From contig NW_019776068.1 of assembly GCF_001039355.2 (NCBI RefSeq), positions 267,569 through 331,568 on the forward strand: 64,000 nucleotides of DNA, in the 5' to 3' direction. The translations under genes were made by a program, and so were the position numbers. Below, piece by piece: positions 1 to 13,533 of this stretch; within the stretch, counting starts at the first letter, position 1, and each line of letters starts with the position of its first letter. A model generated the notes under the pieces. That model saw only the letters and a list, made by a program, of their open reading frames with translations, was not told where the DNA came from and searched no databases. The DNA is from Lingula anatina. Lineage: Eukaryota > Brachiopoda > Lingulata > Lingulida > Lingulidae.

Positions 1-398
1 CTGAAAAGAGGCTCCCCTCAGCCGTGCACTATTGAACTATTGAAGAATGTGAAGATTGCAATTTGGAAAGCATCCTCATAAAGAATGTGGTTGTTAGTTT
101 ATATTGTGTCCAGTAGAGATGGGGAATTTGTACCTTTTTTTTTTTTTTTTTCGTTTGTGCCTGTTATTGATTGTGATTGGTCAAGAATGACATGGTAAGG
201 CAGGACTTCTCCAACAGTTAAGAAAACCGAGATGGCCAATTATAGGTATATAATAAAAGATATAATACGTTCTGCCTATTAGACTTCTGGTATGGCAGGT
301 CAGTTTTTCCTCATTACTCACCTGGGGCTATGGTGGTCAGGGAGAGGATGACCGCTTAAAATTTGAAAATATTTGACACTTTCAGGTCTTTTATCTTC

Positions 399-447
<49 letters not shown>

Positions 448-1981
448 CCTGTTTACCATTAAGGTGTTATTCTCTCCCAGTTTAAGAGATTATTATGAAT
501 AAAATAGTAATATGAAACTTACTACAGTAAATAAATTGCAAGTTGCAAAAAAGAATTGATTGTGATTCAGTTGTGGAAGGAAATGGCAGCGAACCTAGAT
601 CAAATGTTGATCCAGAGTTATAAATCTTTTCTATCCAAAAGTGGTTCTTTGCACCTACGGTACCCATCCCACCCTACTCCCAGCTGTATCCCCACCCCCT
701 TCTATGGACAGATAGTCTGACTGTTACCCAACTTAAAATTATTGTTTGGCCTTACTACTAGTGGTTATCAGGATCTCTTATCAAAAATAATGTGTAAACG
801 GACCTCATTTTTCTACAGTAGCAATTTTTTTTCCTTCAAGCGGTTTTTGACCCTGAGCTGAAATAGAAATAGTGAATGGTTCATTATTGAAGTCCAGACA
901 AAATTAGCAGTAATTTCTTCCAAACTAGACTGAAATCTGAACAGTTTGCATTCCTTGGCTGGCCATTACTGCAACTAATGATTTCATAAAGGTTATATTG
1001 TTTGGGATTTGAAGATGGTTTTCCCCACTTAACAAGTGGTTAGGAGACTGAGTAGGGAGAGAATTAAAATTCCTTCCTGATGTTTTGATAAACTATTATT
1101 GGGAAATTTGAGGACTGGGTAATTTTGTCTGCACTGTGTATAGTCTTACGATGAAAGGGGGGGGGGGGGGGGGGCATGGCATATTTGTGAGTGGAAACCA
1201 AGGGTTTTGTCTTTCAGTGTATCACTGGTGTGTGTATGCATGTATTTGGGTATGTATGTCATGTGTGTGTATATGTGGGCCAGTGTGGGTTTTGTCTAAA
1301 AGTTGCAAGAGCATGACCTGGTCAATCAAACTCACATGTGCACGTGTGTGCCTTTGGAACACACAGACTTTTTTGTACGGCACGCATTCATTGGCCACAA
1401 CCATTAAACACAACATGGTACTAAAACTACCATAAATTTGTCCACCCTGAAGCAAGTAATCTGTCCTACTTGAGTTGCTCTGCTCAAAGATTTCACTGAC
1501 CCTTCCATCTCCTTTAGAAAGTAAATTCACCATATTTAGTGACTTGTAAGTAAAAGTTCACCGCGCTGGTGGAAGGTTATTACTTATAGTTTGATTGACA
1601 GGTTTGAGGATTATCTAATGTCTACCCTAGCTTGAATGATGGAGCGAGAAGGAGATGAGGGTGTAGGGTTGTCTAATTTTCAACTTACTAGTATGCTTGT
1701 ATGTTTATACTCCTTTCTCTTATGTTTTGGTAAAAATGAAGGAACAAAATAAAAAAGTAAATATAAACATTAAGAATTAAATAGATAGAGTTATGGAGAC
1801 TTAATGTTCATATATGGCAAAAGTTAATGATACAAGAATAAGAGGACCATGGAGAAAGTAAAATACATGTAAATTACGCTTCCACCCACAACATAAAAAC
1901 AAGCTTTAAAAAATTACTTTTTGAAAATTTGATTTTAAATGCTATGGCAAGGTTTCTACAATTTCTGTGTTTGTTTTACAG
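1..1981. other. intron of the STK17-like gene (5' part lies outside the window)
   Basis: No coding exon could be supported here. The stretch contains a CT microsatellite (about 404-443), a G homopolymer (1157-1174) and a T run (134-151). It ends in a normal polypyrimidine/AG acceptor at 1980-1981 that opens the first recognisable kinase exon, so it is read as intron. The kinase start codon and the first part of the glycine loop must lie upstream of position 1. Confidence 0.7.
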
Positions 1982-2194
1982 GGGCAAGTTTGCTGTGGTA
2001 CGCAAAATACGAGACAACCACTCTGGCCAGGAATACGCTGCCAAGTATATACGTAAACGGAGGAAAGGCAAGGATGTACGCAGTGAGATTTTGCACGAAG
2101 TCGTCATGCTAGAGATGGCGCTGGCACACCCACGCCTTATAGACTTGAAGGAAGTGTACGAAACATCACATGAGCTGGTTCTCATCACAGAGTA
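1982..2194 (+). CDS. STK17: STK17/DRAK-like serine/threonine kinase, first exon in window (glycine loop end to hinge)
   Basis: This exon encodes the N-lobe of a DAPK-family kinase. What is seen: it begins with one base of a split codon, then GKFAVVRK (end of the glycine-rich loop), YAAKYIRKRR (the ATP-anchoring lysine in AAK), EILHEVVMLE (helix C glutamate) and LVLITE running to the hinge. Acceptor AG is at 1980-1981 and donor GTAAGT at 2195. The exon ends with TA, completed by T of the next exon to give Tyr of the hinge TEY. The wording GQEYAAK..KKRR..EILHE is characteristic of STK17A/B (DRAK1/2), kinases that in vertebrates act in apoptosis and lymphocyte signalling and are mostly nuclear. 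The six exons in the window add up to 1105 nt, that is 367 residues plus stop, against roughly 370-415 residues for whole vertebrate proteins, so only a short N-terminus is missing. The family call is firm; orthology to 17A or 17B cannot be decided. Confidence 0.93.
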
Positions 2195-4388
2195 GTAAGT
2201 TGTTTGTTTCTTTCCTTATTGTTATTTTTTCAACCTTTTAACTACCATTTATTTTATTCCCCTTTTCTGTCTATCTAGAAATTGATATAACTTGAATGGT
2301 GCAATCAGATGGTTTGTTCTTTATCTCTCAAGTTTCAACTCTGTAAAGCTTGACCACTGGGTTTTACACTCCTCGTCATAGCGTGCGTCCCCTTTGCACG
2401 TGATTTGTGCACACATGCAGTCAAAATCCATACATCATATTGCATCCAATGGAATGGCAGGTTTGCGTAACCAGCTCTTGATGAGCGCCCATCATATACC
2501 TGCTGTAGACAGGTGTTTATAGCGCTGGTCAGCTGGGGTTCACTTCACATGACAAAGTGACCACTGAAGCATCAGTGGAGGACAAGGGGAAAGTGACCCA
2601 CTTTTCCCGAAAATCTCTCATAACTCTTCAGTTGGTTTGGTTTCGTTCTGTTCTCAAATTCCTCTTTTGTTACACTAAAGGTACCATGGAACTGCTTTTA
2701 TTAAGGGACTTTCATTGTACGCCATTTATTACCAGAATTTGGTCTAAATTTTTTAATTAAGAAAAAAAAAGATATTGGCCTCCTTTAGTTTAAGATAAAT
2801 CCATAATATTTCAATTTAAATAGAGGAATAATTGGTTTGAAATTCACTCTGAACCATGACTGACTTCCTTCTGTTTTAGCTCGAGTCAGAGTTAATGAAC
2901 ATTTTGGTCTACAAGTAAAGACCAATATTCTTTTCAGGGAATCCATCATTTATGGTGTAAGATACTGTAAATTTTCACTGGATCTATTAAAAGAAAAGTA
3001 AGCATGTTTTTCAAACAAATGTTCCATTACAGTATAGGCCTAGTATAAAACTTAAGTGACTGTCTGTGCTTCTGGGAATACAAGAAAGATGGAGAGAAAA
3101 AAATAATTATCTGATGACAAATTCATGACTCAGACTCAGCTGTAACACTTTGTTCCAACATGTGGCAAAACTTTTGACATTTTAACATCGTCTAGTTACA
3201 AAATGATATTATTTTACTGTAACGGGAAGTTTCAGGTTTATGTAGCTTGTCCAACAAGACTGGCCTTCTGACCTCTCCCTTTTCTGTTTAAAATCATTCT
3301 GTAAATGTCCATTCACAGCTGTCATTGTACCTTTTTATTTGTTAATATGAGGTGTCTCACATTTGTCTGTCTGAAGTGCTTGTATTTACAAGGCATCAGG
3401 AAACCACCATTGTGAATGCGTATTATCTAGAGGGTCGGTCTGGTTACAGCAACTGTGGGCCATTACATAATTGTCTGTCCACTGAATTATTGTATCTCGT
3501 CCTTTTCTCCACATCTGACACATCACGCCTGAAATCTGATGTCCATTGTGTCAGATAAACTAGAAATTGACCTCTTCCTTTTCGAATTAGTTAGAGAGAT
3601 CATTGGGACGTCTCTTGTTACCGTCCATGTCCAGTATTGGGTATCAGGATTGAGCGTGGTCAGCAGTTTCTAGCCATTACAGTGAATTTGAAACATCCGG
3701 TCTTATTTAGTAATTTTCTGCCTTGTATTGTTTTTCTTTGTTCTGTTTTATTTCGTGTCAAGTTTTGCTCTGGGCAAATGAGGTTTTTTTTTTTAATTTA
3801 TTGATTTATTGATTTATTTTGTAGTGTATTGGGAGGGGGAAGTGAGAAGTTACAGTATTAATTTACATTAAGATATTCCATTGCGAAGATCAGTGGAGTT
3901 GACACTGTTCCCTATATCTGTCAAGCCATTCATTGTAATGTTTCAAAGTGAGATTGAATAAAGAAAGCTAACACTGGCACTGTTACTTGACTCGGTGCTC
4001 TAATGGTGAAGAACCTATCACACAGATATCTTAGAGAAGACATTTGTTATCTCCTGTGGTGGCAGGAGCTCCTATTGTACGCCATTTATTACTTCTCAGG
4101 TTGAAAGGGTGTGATTGACATTCCTCCTTTACACTCAGAGAGGGGGGGGGGGCAAGTTCAGGGCTAGCTGAACACAAATGGTTTTAGTTTTGCTTTCAAA
4201 TTCAGTGGTCATTTGAACAACTAGCTGGAAAAGCTACTCTGTAATTTCTCATTTTCATCTAGAGTGTAGCATTTTTATGGTTACAAAATAATCCAATTAC
4301 TTATAATTTGTAATAATACTGTTAACATTTTACCATTCACAAATTTTCATTTCCATCTGTTGCCATCAGATGTCTCTGTATGTGGTCT

Positions 4389-4435
<47 letters not shown>

Positions 4436-7400
4436 AATGAAATTTAGTTTTTTCAAACATATTCAAGTCAGTAAATGTTAAAAAGTCACCGAAGTCATTA
4501 ATTTTTACACAAATCATCCGACCCCTTATTTTAACACACTCCGTGGTATTGACCTTGGTAGGGTATCAGTTATAGCAGCATGGAATTTGTGTCTTTTAAC
4601 ACATACTGATGCAGAAAAATTCCATAACAGTAACACTAGCGCACAAGATGCTGTAATTGCATTTTTTTTTCTGAAGGTCACTCTTCTAATGCATGGATTG
4701 ACTTACATGTGCACTATTTCAAGGTACTTGTATTTGGACAAAAAATTCTTCGACACACACATGTTGTGTCTGTGTCTGTGCCAGTCCAGGGAGAATGGTT
4801 CTTTAAATCAGAGAGCTGTTACACACACAAAAAAAAAAAAAAAAAAAAAACTTCCCGTTGAATGTTAACAAATCTCTGTCTGTCAGGGTAAGGTTTCCAC
4901 TCACCTTTCAGGAGGAATGTGAATTACTGGAGGTGTTTTAGGGTGTTGGCCAGTTGTGATGATGATGATGGTGTTGTTGTCACTTGAGCTTTCTGTAGAG
5001 AATGCAGCAAAGGCGTGTCAAAAGAGAGATGATTTTTTTTTTTTTTTTTTTTTAGTGAGATATAATAAAATAATATATAAGAATGACATGTTTTTCTTTT
5101 CTTCTTTAAAAATTTTAAACAAAGTTTTATCAAAGATATCCTTCTCATTGGTGCAGCAAGTTCAGATATCACTATGATTATTATTACCAATATGATGAAA
5201 TATATATGCTACATTAGGTCTAGGTGTATCTCAGAAATATGTAAGCGGAACGATCTATCACATACAGCCGGGCAGTCCAATGAGATTATGTGAAGACTCC
5301 CTGTTTCTTCCACTCGTGTATCAAGTTGTGATGAACTGATCTCAAGTTTTAGAGCAGAGGTGGGCCATCTTCATATTGAAATTCCCATGCAAGTTATTCA
5401 GTCTTGTCCAACTTGCACATATGGGGATTTTGAAATGAAAAAAGCGGACGTGCAGGGCATGCATCGTACCTGAGGATCAGGATATGGTGCAATCTGTTTT
5501 TTTCCTCTGTGTTATCTCGAACAGCTCTGTGATGGTCAACAGATAATTTAGAAGGAGCTGGGGTTTCTGATTTCCTGAAACTGCCCAGTGGCTATTTATA
5601 CTTCTAATCTCTGTAGATATCAATTAAACATGGTGTGAAAAAATGTTGGGACTTATTTATAGCAGCAGATGTCCATTTCCAGCTTCCTTGAAATATATTT
5701 CCAGCTTCCTAAAATAAATATTTTCATGTTGGGGGAAAAATGCAGAAAAAAATATTGGTCAGATATAAAATAGGAACTGACAAAAGTACCTCCGTTAACC
5801 TTGAACTGCCAAAGAATGTAAATATTTGCAGTGGTTTTTAGTCAAAGATCTAAACAAAAAGGTAAGCCTGAGAGGCAAGGCCACTCCTGAATAAACTTTC
5901 TCTGAAGACACCTTTTTGGGATTCTGAAGAAAGTGAAAAGGAGATATTTTCCACAGGGCATCACATACAAATAGAGGACAGTGAAGATGTACTGTACTAG
6001 AATATAGAATTATGTAACTGGTAAAATATGTCTAATTGTTTTGCTTTAACTGCTTGGTGGCTTTTTATACATGACCAGCCTCAGGTTTGGAAGGTCATGT
6101 TTACATATCTTTTAACTAAAAGTAAAAACTGTCAATTGATTCTGTCGTCTGGGGTGGCCCTTTGGAAAAAAAATGGGTGACAAACTGTCGGAATATATTT
6201 TTATGATCTGCACAGGAATTGTAATGTTCTAGCTGCAGTTTTGATGGTATGAAACACATAGTTATTAAAGTTGAGGAAAAATAAAGTACATTTACTTTAA
6301 AAGAAATATTAAGAAAAAAAAAGTGTGTTAAATGGCATCAGCCAAAAGTATTACTGGTCAATTGGTTGGTATGTCTTGAGGCCAAGTTTACAACTGAAAC
6401 TGATATGAACGCAGCTGAAGATGAACCGTCTATGGAAGCTGTGGGGAGCTCTAAGTAGAAAGTCGTGGTTACCAACCCTAAGATATTTATAGCATTTCTC
6501 CAGATTATCTGAATTCCGCCATTTCCGGTGTATCTGAGATAAAGGCAAATTTTTTCCTCTTGCACTGCAGTGTGTTTGAAGTTAGGTTTTTCTGCTCCTA
6601 TACAAATGTTTCTCTCTCCTGCAGGGTGTTGTAATACAGCAAGACTGATCTTATAGTACACAATTGATAAATAAAAGAACTTAAAAAGATAAAATAGGCA
6701 TATTGCTGGCAGTCTACAGTTCATAAAAAGAAGTTTCCTGGCATTTTTGATCTTTTTCTTAAGGTCAATATCAATATTGCCATTCATTCTTCAATTTCTT
6801 CCTTGTTTATTTACTAGTATTAAAAAACAATTTTAAATCTGATTCTTATGGGTCCCAGTGTACTCGTTGTTAGGCTAATTGTGTACATTAAAAGGAAAAG
6901 CATGACAAATTAAATCCCTTCTCCGAGGTTTGATTGCTAGGCCTCTGCAGTGGCGGCCAATGTGGAGGCGGGAAGACCATCAGGGAATTAGCGGCATCGC
7001 TTTTTAAGTGGGGTCAGCCATATTTAGTCAGCGGTCAGTTAGTCTGCGGATCATCTTTTTTTAATGCGTCCTTAGGCATTGTTCTGATGTATGTTTTACA
7101 TTATAATATACAGATGTGCACCACCATGCTTTCTCTTTTAATGTACACATTTCATCAATGATCTGAGTGAGAAGACAGGAAGTGAGACGTCTCCGGAGGT
7201 GTTGAACTTTGTGTTTTATTTAATTCACAATTGACTCCATTTTGTTCCTGTATGCATTTTAGTAGATGATTGCTGCCACTTAAGACTCTCAACTTCAGGA
7301 TATGTTTTTGGTCTCAAAATTATGAAAAAAAAAAAGAAAAAAAATGAAGGTATAGTCTATAAAGTTATGTCAGCATACTTGCTTGTGTGTGTTAGACAGA

Positions 7401-8581
7401 GTACGTGCCAAGAGCATTCAGTGATTTGTTCAACTTAAAAGACATAATGTGTGAAAAGTTTTGCCCATGGACCACAATTTACAAAATGTGCCACAAGCGT
7501 TTATCATTTTAAGGGAATACCAGTGTGCTTAACCTCCATGTACTTTCTACAAGAACAAGTGTCAGTCACTGCCGTTGTGGTTTTTGTTCATTGATTTTCA
7601 CCAAAAAGAGAGAGAGAGATGTGGAGTGAAATCCAGGAAATGTGAAACTTTTGTAGTCACCAGGGGGTAAAGAACGGTCAGACAGGGTCATCTTCTTCAA
7701 AGCTGTGAGGTGACCCCCTGGTGACATTTTTGGCATCAGAAGTCCATTCACTTTGTTTACGGTAATCACTTTATAAATCTAGACAACATGAATTATTCCC
7801 TTGCTTACTTCCTCCCTGTCCTCTACAAAGCTGGTTTTGTCAGTAATGCTTGAAAATGCTGATTCTTAAGTACAATTGAAAGGTTTGTTGGTTTTTGAAT
7901 CAGAGATACGTTGTTGTAAGTGTCTGAAAACTATAAGTCTTGTATGAATTTAAGAAAAATAAGTAAAAGGGAAATGTGTGAAAATTGCAAGTAAATACCG
8001 TATCGTAGATAGTATCTGTTGATAGTCTGTCTATAATTCCCCTGATTTGACCCTTACGGTCATGGTCTCGTGTCATTTTCGTTGAGGAATGTCTGTCGGT
8101 TCGTTTGATGTTCTGACACTCGGATGCACCCTCGTGAGTTCTAACACATTTTATTCCAGTTTTTATGTCCGTTTCATTGTTATGACCTCAGAGACTTTGA
8201 GAAGTCTTCATTATGGTGTTTGTGTCAGTTTTACGAGATTATCATGTTGTATTTGACCAACATTCCTGCTTCATAACATGTTTTACCTTTCTTAATTCTT
8301 TCTTTCATATATTCTTTCATTTACTTGTTCATTATTGTATTTATTTATTCATGTATATTATTTTTATTTTTTTATTTTTCTTTGCTAAATATTTAGAACA
8401 ATTTATTTTTCCTGTTTCATGAAGATTCAGTCACATACAGTCTGATTTTATTTGTTTTGCTAAGTACTTTAGGTAAATTTGCAAGTAAAAAAGTCATAAT
8501 ACTTTTATACCCATAAATTTGTACCTTGGGTCAAAGTGATAACAAACATTCTTTACAATTTTTAATTATTTTTTTCCCCAG
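2195..8581 (+). other. intron of STK17-like gene
   Basis: A 6.4-kb intron with canonical borders (GTAAGT at 2195, CCCCAG at 8576-8581). It contains homopolymers (T run at about 4392-4429, A run at 4830-4850, T run at 5033-5054). A 19-nt word, ATTGTACGCCATTTATTAC, occurs at about 2714 and again near 4075. No ORF with recognisable domain content was seen on either strand. From about 7219 onward the sequence is part of the duplicated block described separately. Confidence 0.75.
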
Positions 8582-8720
8582 TGCTGCAGGCGGGGAACTC
8601 TTTCACCACATTGATGAAGAAGAATCATTCAAAGAGAAGGAGGTAATACACCTAATGCGGCAGATCATGGAAGGGCTGGTATTTCTACACGACAGGAACG
8701 TTGTACATTTAGACTTAAAG
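8582..8720 (+). CDS. STK17: STK17-like kinase exon: hinge, helix D/E, catalytic loop start
   Basis: The exon completes TEY of the hinge and continues [16 protein letters not shown] to the catalytic loop HLDLK, ending exactly after the catalytic lysine codon (donor GTATGT at 8721). HLD in place of HRD is normal for DAPK/DRAK kinases. Its length is 139 nt, not a multiple of three, so splicing both copies of this exon (see 12368-12506) into one mRNA would break the frame. Confidence 0.93.
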
Positions 8721-9582
8721 GTATGTCACCCATGTGCAACTTAACTGTAGACATAAAATGTAAAATGTCCTGTTTCCTTTTTTCAGAATTTTTTTTTTAT
8801 TTGTGTGTGTGTACTCTATGAGTGAATGTGTGTGTATGTGTGTGCAAATGTGCATGCCGCAGAGAGAGAGTAACAAGGAGGGGGGTGGGGGGAGAGAAAG
8901 AGAGAGGATCAGTGGAGAAGGAGATCTTGTAACAAAGAATAAACACCCTGTGGGACCTGCTGCCATGTTGCTCCAAGCACAGTGTGTTTCAGCCAGTTTT
9001 TTCTCACTAAGAAATCATTGACTTAGTGGGCAAATTAAGTACCAACAGTTCACTACTAGTGAGGTTATACGACTGCAGGACGTTTGCAGTGTCATTTTGT
9101 TAGATTTCTTTTTCGGCAAATCCAAGCCTTCCCGACAGTAACAGTGCAAATTGTTGCAAATTTACTTGTTCTTTTTCAGTAGGCTTTTTTACTTGTGCTC
9201 TACGTGTTCCCTTTTTTTTTTTCTCCCTAAAACTTGGCAATTTTTTATTAATTTTTTTTTTTCTTTTGGTTTATTAATATAATAAGACCTGGTATGAAGT
9301 ATTGCATTTTGATGATGTTGTTTTCATAATTGTTTTTGTGATGTTTTTTGAGCATAACTGTCAGTAAGACTTCACAAAAAAAAAAAAAAAAAAAAAAAAA
9401 AAACCGGGAGGACAAAATGTAGCAAAATCAAAGAATGTTAACGACTGTAATTGTTATTTGCAAGTGTCTGACTCTCTGCTCTCTGCTATAATGATAGATC
9501 ACATTGTGTTCCCTGACTTTTCAAATCTCAGCTTTCCATTATTCTCAGTTCTTGACCACAACACCCCAACCTGGGTGACTTA

Positions 9583-9899
9583 CAGGCCTACACAACTACC
9601 AGACTAGGCACCGAATGATCCTGAATTCAACGGTAGATCAGACCACACTACCCGTTTTCAAGGTGTGTGTCAGTTCGCATTACTCAGTATCAGACGTGAC
9701 ACCGCTCTTGCCTAGTACGCGATGTGATAGTGACGATTCTCAGCGGGGTTGAAAAGCATTGCATCACCACTCAAAATTTGTTCAGGGTATGATACTGTGT
9801 AATACGATCTTACACACACCTTGAAAACGGGTAGTATGGTCTGATCTACTGGTGAATTCAGGATCATTCAGTGCCGAGTCTGGTAGTTGGGTAGGCCTG
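9583..9899. mobile_element. 317-bp foldback (MITE-like) element with 5-bp target duplication
   Basis: The first about 86 bp (from CAGGCCTAC) is repeated as its near-perfect reverse complement at the other end (finishing GGGTAGGCCTG), around a unique middle. The element is bracketed by ACTTA at 9578-9582 and again at 9900-9904, which reads as a 5-bp target-site duplication. It has no coding capacity. In copy 2 of the surrounding duplication only the right arm (about 13548-13636) remains, and the left part is replaced by unrelated sequence. The superfamily is not assigned. Confidence 0.75.
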
Positions 9900-12367
9900 A
9901 CTTAATCTGAGCTGAGTTAACCCTGGTCTTTAAAGGGGCTCTACAGAGTCAGCACCAATCACAACAGTGGCAAGAGTGGCAAAGTCATAAAAAGCTTTAT
10001 CACCATCGAAATGTTTGCCCTTTGTTTACTGCCTGGGGACTGTTTGGCCTTTGTTTTCCATGGTTCATAAAACGGGTGCTGGGAGAGAGACAGAGAGAGA
10101 GTGAGAGAGAGAACAGCAGAAAAATATAAAAACATACATATAGGATTGTTTGCTCTCCAGTACATTATAAAGTGCTATATTTCATGTACATGTAGATATG
10201 TTACTGATACAAATGGCTTTTTATTGTCTGATGGTTTTTGTCCAGTTCTACATATGTGTTGTATCCCACACATCCCCAAGCATGGACAGCGGCCACTCTT
10301 TCAGTTACTGGTCAGTCGTTCAGTTATTACTGCACTTGGAAAAATATTTGATAAGTAGCAGTAGCTTCTGTTGTTTTGTGTGTCAGTTGGCAGTTAGTTT
10401 GACCTCCCTCTGGCCTATACTGTGTGTTATGAATGACCGGTCAAAAATAAAAGAAAAGTGGCCGCTTTAACAACAGTGTGTGTTTAATTTCAGCTACAAG
10501 TTTAAGATGGATGCTGAAGACAGGGTGAAAAATGATACATTTTATAAATTTTTTTTTCTCAATGTTGAAGACATTTAAAGAAGAAATGCAACGTTTTAAA
10601 ACTAGTTTTGAACAATGCTTTGTGTGGGTTAGTTTTTTTATGGTTGGAGAAAAGCTATCATGACTTAACAAAAATTTAGATTTACTGATGTTGGAAAAAA
10701 GTTGAAAACAACTTGACTGAAGAAGGCCGCAGGTTGTAAGGTGCCTCGTATTAATGGACCCTGCTAAAAGGATTCATGAAACTTTAAACTCTTCAAGAAT
10801 TTATACTCTTTTAACCAAAGCAATGTTCTCCTGATTCGAAAAGTCGAAACTCTTTTTGAAAGACTTAACAGCCCTTGACTGGAATGTAAGCTGGGGGCAA
10901 TTTGATATAACATCTAAACGCTCTTAAAGGTAGTCTTGGACGGCTAAGTGAGATGTGGAAATCCAAGTGTTCCAGCTAGACAGCTGCAGTGACAGTGTGT
11001 TGCTGGTACGTGCCCTGGGACGGTTCAATTCAAGTGCCTACTCAAGATAAACTGTCTTAATAAAGGTCTTTTTCAGGGCTGGAGTAATCCCCTTCTCTCT
11101 TCTCCCCCCCCCCCCCCNTGTTTAATTCACAATTGACTCCATTTTGTTCCTGTATGCATTTTAGTAGATGATTGCTGCCACTTAAGACTCTCAACTTCAG
11201 GATATGTTTTTGGTCTCAAAATTATGAAAAAAAAAAAGAAAAAAAAATGAAGGTATAGTCTATAAAGTTATGTCAGCATACTTGCTTGTGTGTGTTAGAC
11301 AGAGTACGTGCCAAGAGCATTCAGTGATTTGTTCAACTTAAAAGACATAATGTGTGAAAAGTTTTGCCCATGGACCACAATTTACAAAATGTGCCACAAG
11401 CGTTTATCATTTTAAGGGAATACCAGTGTGCTTAACCTCCATGTACTTTCTACAAGAACAAGTGTCAGTCACTGCCATTGTGGTTTTTGTTCATTGATTT
11501 TCACCAAAAAGAGAGAGAGAGATGTGGAGTGAAATCCAGGAAATGTGAAACTTTTGTAGTTACCAGGGGGTCAAGTACGGTCAGACGGGGTCATCTTCTT
11601 CAAAGCTGTGAGGTGACCCCCTGGTGACATTTTGGCATCAGAGGCCCATTCACTTGGTTTACGGTAATCACTTTATAAATCTAGGCAACATGAATTATTT
11701 CCTTGGTTACTTCCTCCCTGCACTGAAACTTTAAGTCTTGTATAAATTTAAGAAAAATAAGTAAAAGGGAAATGTGTGAAAATCGCAAGTAAATACCGTA
11801 TCGTAGATAGTATCTGTTGATAGTCTGTCTATAATTCCCCTGATTTGACCCTTACGGTCATGGTCTCGTGTCATTTTTGTTGAGGAATGTCTGTCGGTTC
11901 GTTTGATGTTCTGACACTCAGATGCACCCTCATGAGTTCTAACACATTTTATTCCAGTTTTTATGTCCGTTTCATTGTTTCATTTCAAAGTCTTCATTAT
12001 GGTGTTTGTGTCAGTTTTACGAGATTATCATGTTGTATTTGACCAACATTCCAGCTTCGTAACATGTTTTATCTTTCTTAATTCTTTCTTTCATATATTC
12101 TTTCATTTACTTGTTCATTATTGTATTTATTTATTCATGTATATTTTTTTTATTTTTTTATTTATCTTTGCTAAATATTTAGAACAATTTATTTTTCCTG
12201 TTTCATGAAGATTCAGTCACATACAGTCTGATTTTATTTGTTTTGCTAAGTACCTTAGGTAAATTTGCAAGTAAAAAAGTCATAATACTTTTATACCCAT
12301 AAATTTGTACCTTGGGTCAAAGTGATAACAAACATCCTTTACAATTTTTAATTATTTTTTTCCCCAG

Positions 12368-12506
12368 TGCTGCAGGCGGGGAACTCTTTCACCACATTGA
12401 TGAAGAAGAATCATTCAAAGAGAAGGAGGTAATACACCTAATGCGGCAGATCATGGAAGGGCTGGTATTTCTACATGACAGGAATGTGGTACATTTAGAC
12501 TTAAAG
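12368..12506 (+). CDS. STK17: second copy of the STK17-like 139-nt exon (probable allelic duplicate)
   Basis: This copy encodes the same residues as 8582-8720, with the same acceptor and donor. The changes I see (for example CAC to CAT for His, AAC to AAT for Asn, GTT to GTG for Val) are silent. Because 139 nt is not a multiple of three, including both exons would frameshift the kinase. It is therefore best read as the other haplotype of the same exon rather than an extra or mutually exclusive exon. Confidence 0.85.
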
Positions 12507-12962
12507 GTATGTCACCCATGTGCAACTTAACTGTAGACATAAAATGTAAAATGTCCTGTTTCCTTTTTTCAGAATTTTTTTTTTTATTTGTGTGTGTACT
12601 CTATGAGAGAATGTGTGTGTATGTGTATGCAAATGTGCATGCCGCAGGGAGAGAGTAACAAGGAGGGGGGGGGGAGAAAGAGAGAGGATCAGTGGAGAAA
12701 GAGATCTTGTAACAAAGAATAAACACCCAGTGGGACCTGCTGCCATGTTGCTCCAAGCACAGTGTGTTTCAGCCAGTTTTTTCTCACTAAGAAATCATTG
12801 ACTTATTGGGCAAAGTACCAACAGTTTACTACTAGTGAGGTTATACGACTGCAGGACGTTTGCAGTGTCATTTTGTTAGATTTCTTTTTCTACTTTGGCA
12901 AATCCAAGCCTTCCCGACAGTAACAGTGCAAATCGTTGCAAATTTACTTGTTCTTTTTCAGT

Positions 12963-13533
12963 AGCCAGGTAATCGTTAAATGATCTTAAATTGAACATGG
13001 ACATGAACAGAAGTGACGGGTACATTTCACTTTGAGATAATATCTTGATTTTTTCATTGTGTCTTCCTCATTTAGGACAGCCGCCGATAACAATAACGGC
13101 GTTACAAATGACAAAGCCGCAGCCTGTGACTTCTATTTGCCGGCTTGATAACGCACCTTAAGCCAGGTAATAGTAATGCAACTAAAGACAAAAGGCCGAC
13201 GTTCCCGCAATTGAGAACGGGAATTCACATCTAAACCATCTATATTGTGAGTAACCGCTCGCAGGGTGCACTATTGTTCTTATCTCCCATTGAGAGTGTT
13301 ATCGGCAATGATATCCTGATCGTATCATTGTCTTGAATCAACTGACGCATTACCTTCATGTTTGAGCTGGACAACGCGGCCATATTTGGTGACGAACTTT
13401 TCAAAAATTATCGAGTACCTAATTTTCAAGGTCGACGAAGTTTTCAAAGGGAAAAAAATTACGTCGGCGGAAAATCGTCTGCCGATGAAATTTTCAAGAA
13501 CGACGAAATTTTCAAGACTTTACCGTACTGTGT
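12963..13533. other. copy-2-specific segment with short internal repeats
   Basis: This stretch has no counterpart in copy 1, where the foldback element and its left flank occupy the same place. Its right part contains several near-copies of the word GACGAANTTTTCAA (about 13390, 13433, 13483, 13502). A short open frame here reads DELFKN / DEIFKN / DEIFK, but nothing identifies it as a gene. It could be an insertion specific to one haplotype, or the interior of a larger relative of the foldback element. Confidence 0.45.

Larger units (their letters stand above)
7219..11117 (+). repeat. tandem long duplication I, copy 1 (probable haplotype duplicate)
   Basis: This block recurs as 11119-14844, in the same order and at very high identity. 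It includes intron sequence, kinase exon 8582-8720 and more intron, and ends in a C run followed by a single N at 11118. Differences from copy 2 are single-base changes, microsatellite length, about 105 bp present only here (around 7820-7925), and one replaced segment (about 9181-9794 here against 12963-13533 in copy 2). The pattern is that of two alleles placed in series. Confidence 0.85.

Noticed and set aside
6338-6787. Minus-strand 149-codon frame in the kinase intron
   Set aside because: It has no domain-like pattern, an AT-driven composition, and no splice or start context beyond chance in a 6.4-kb intron.
8582-12506. The two identical kinase exons as mutually exclusive alternative exons
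   Set aside because: They encode the same residues with only silent differences, sit inside a multi-kilobase collinear duplicate and are separated by an N. Haplotype duplication is simpler.
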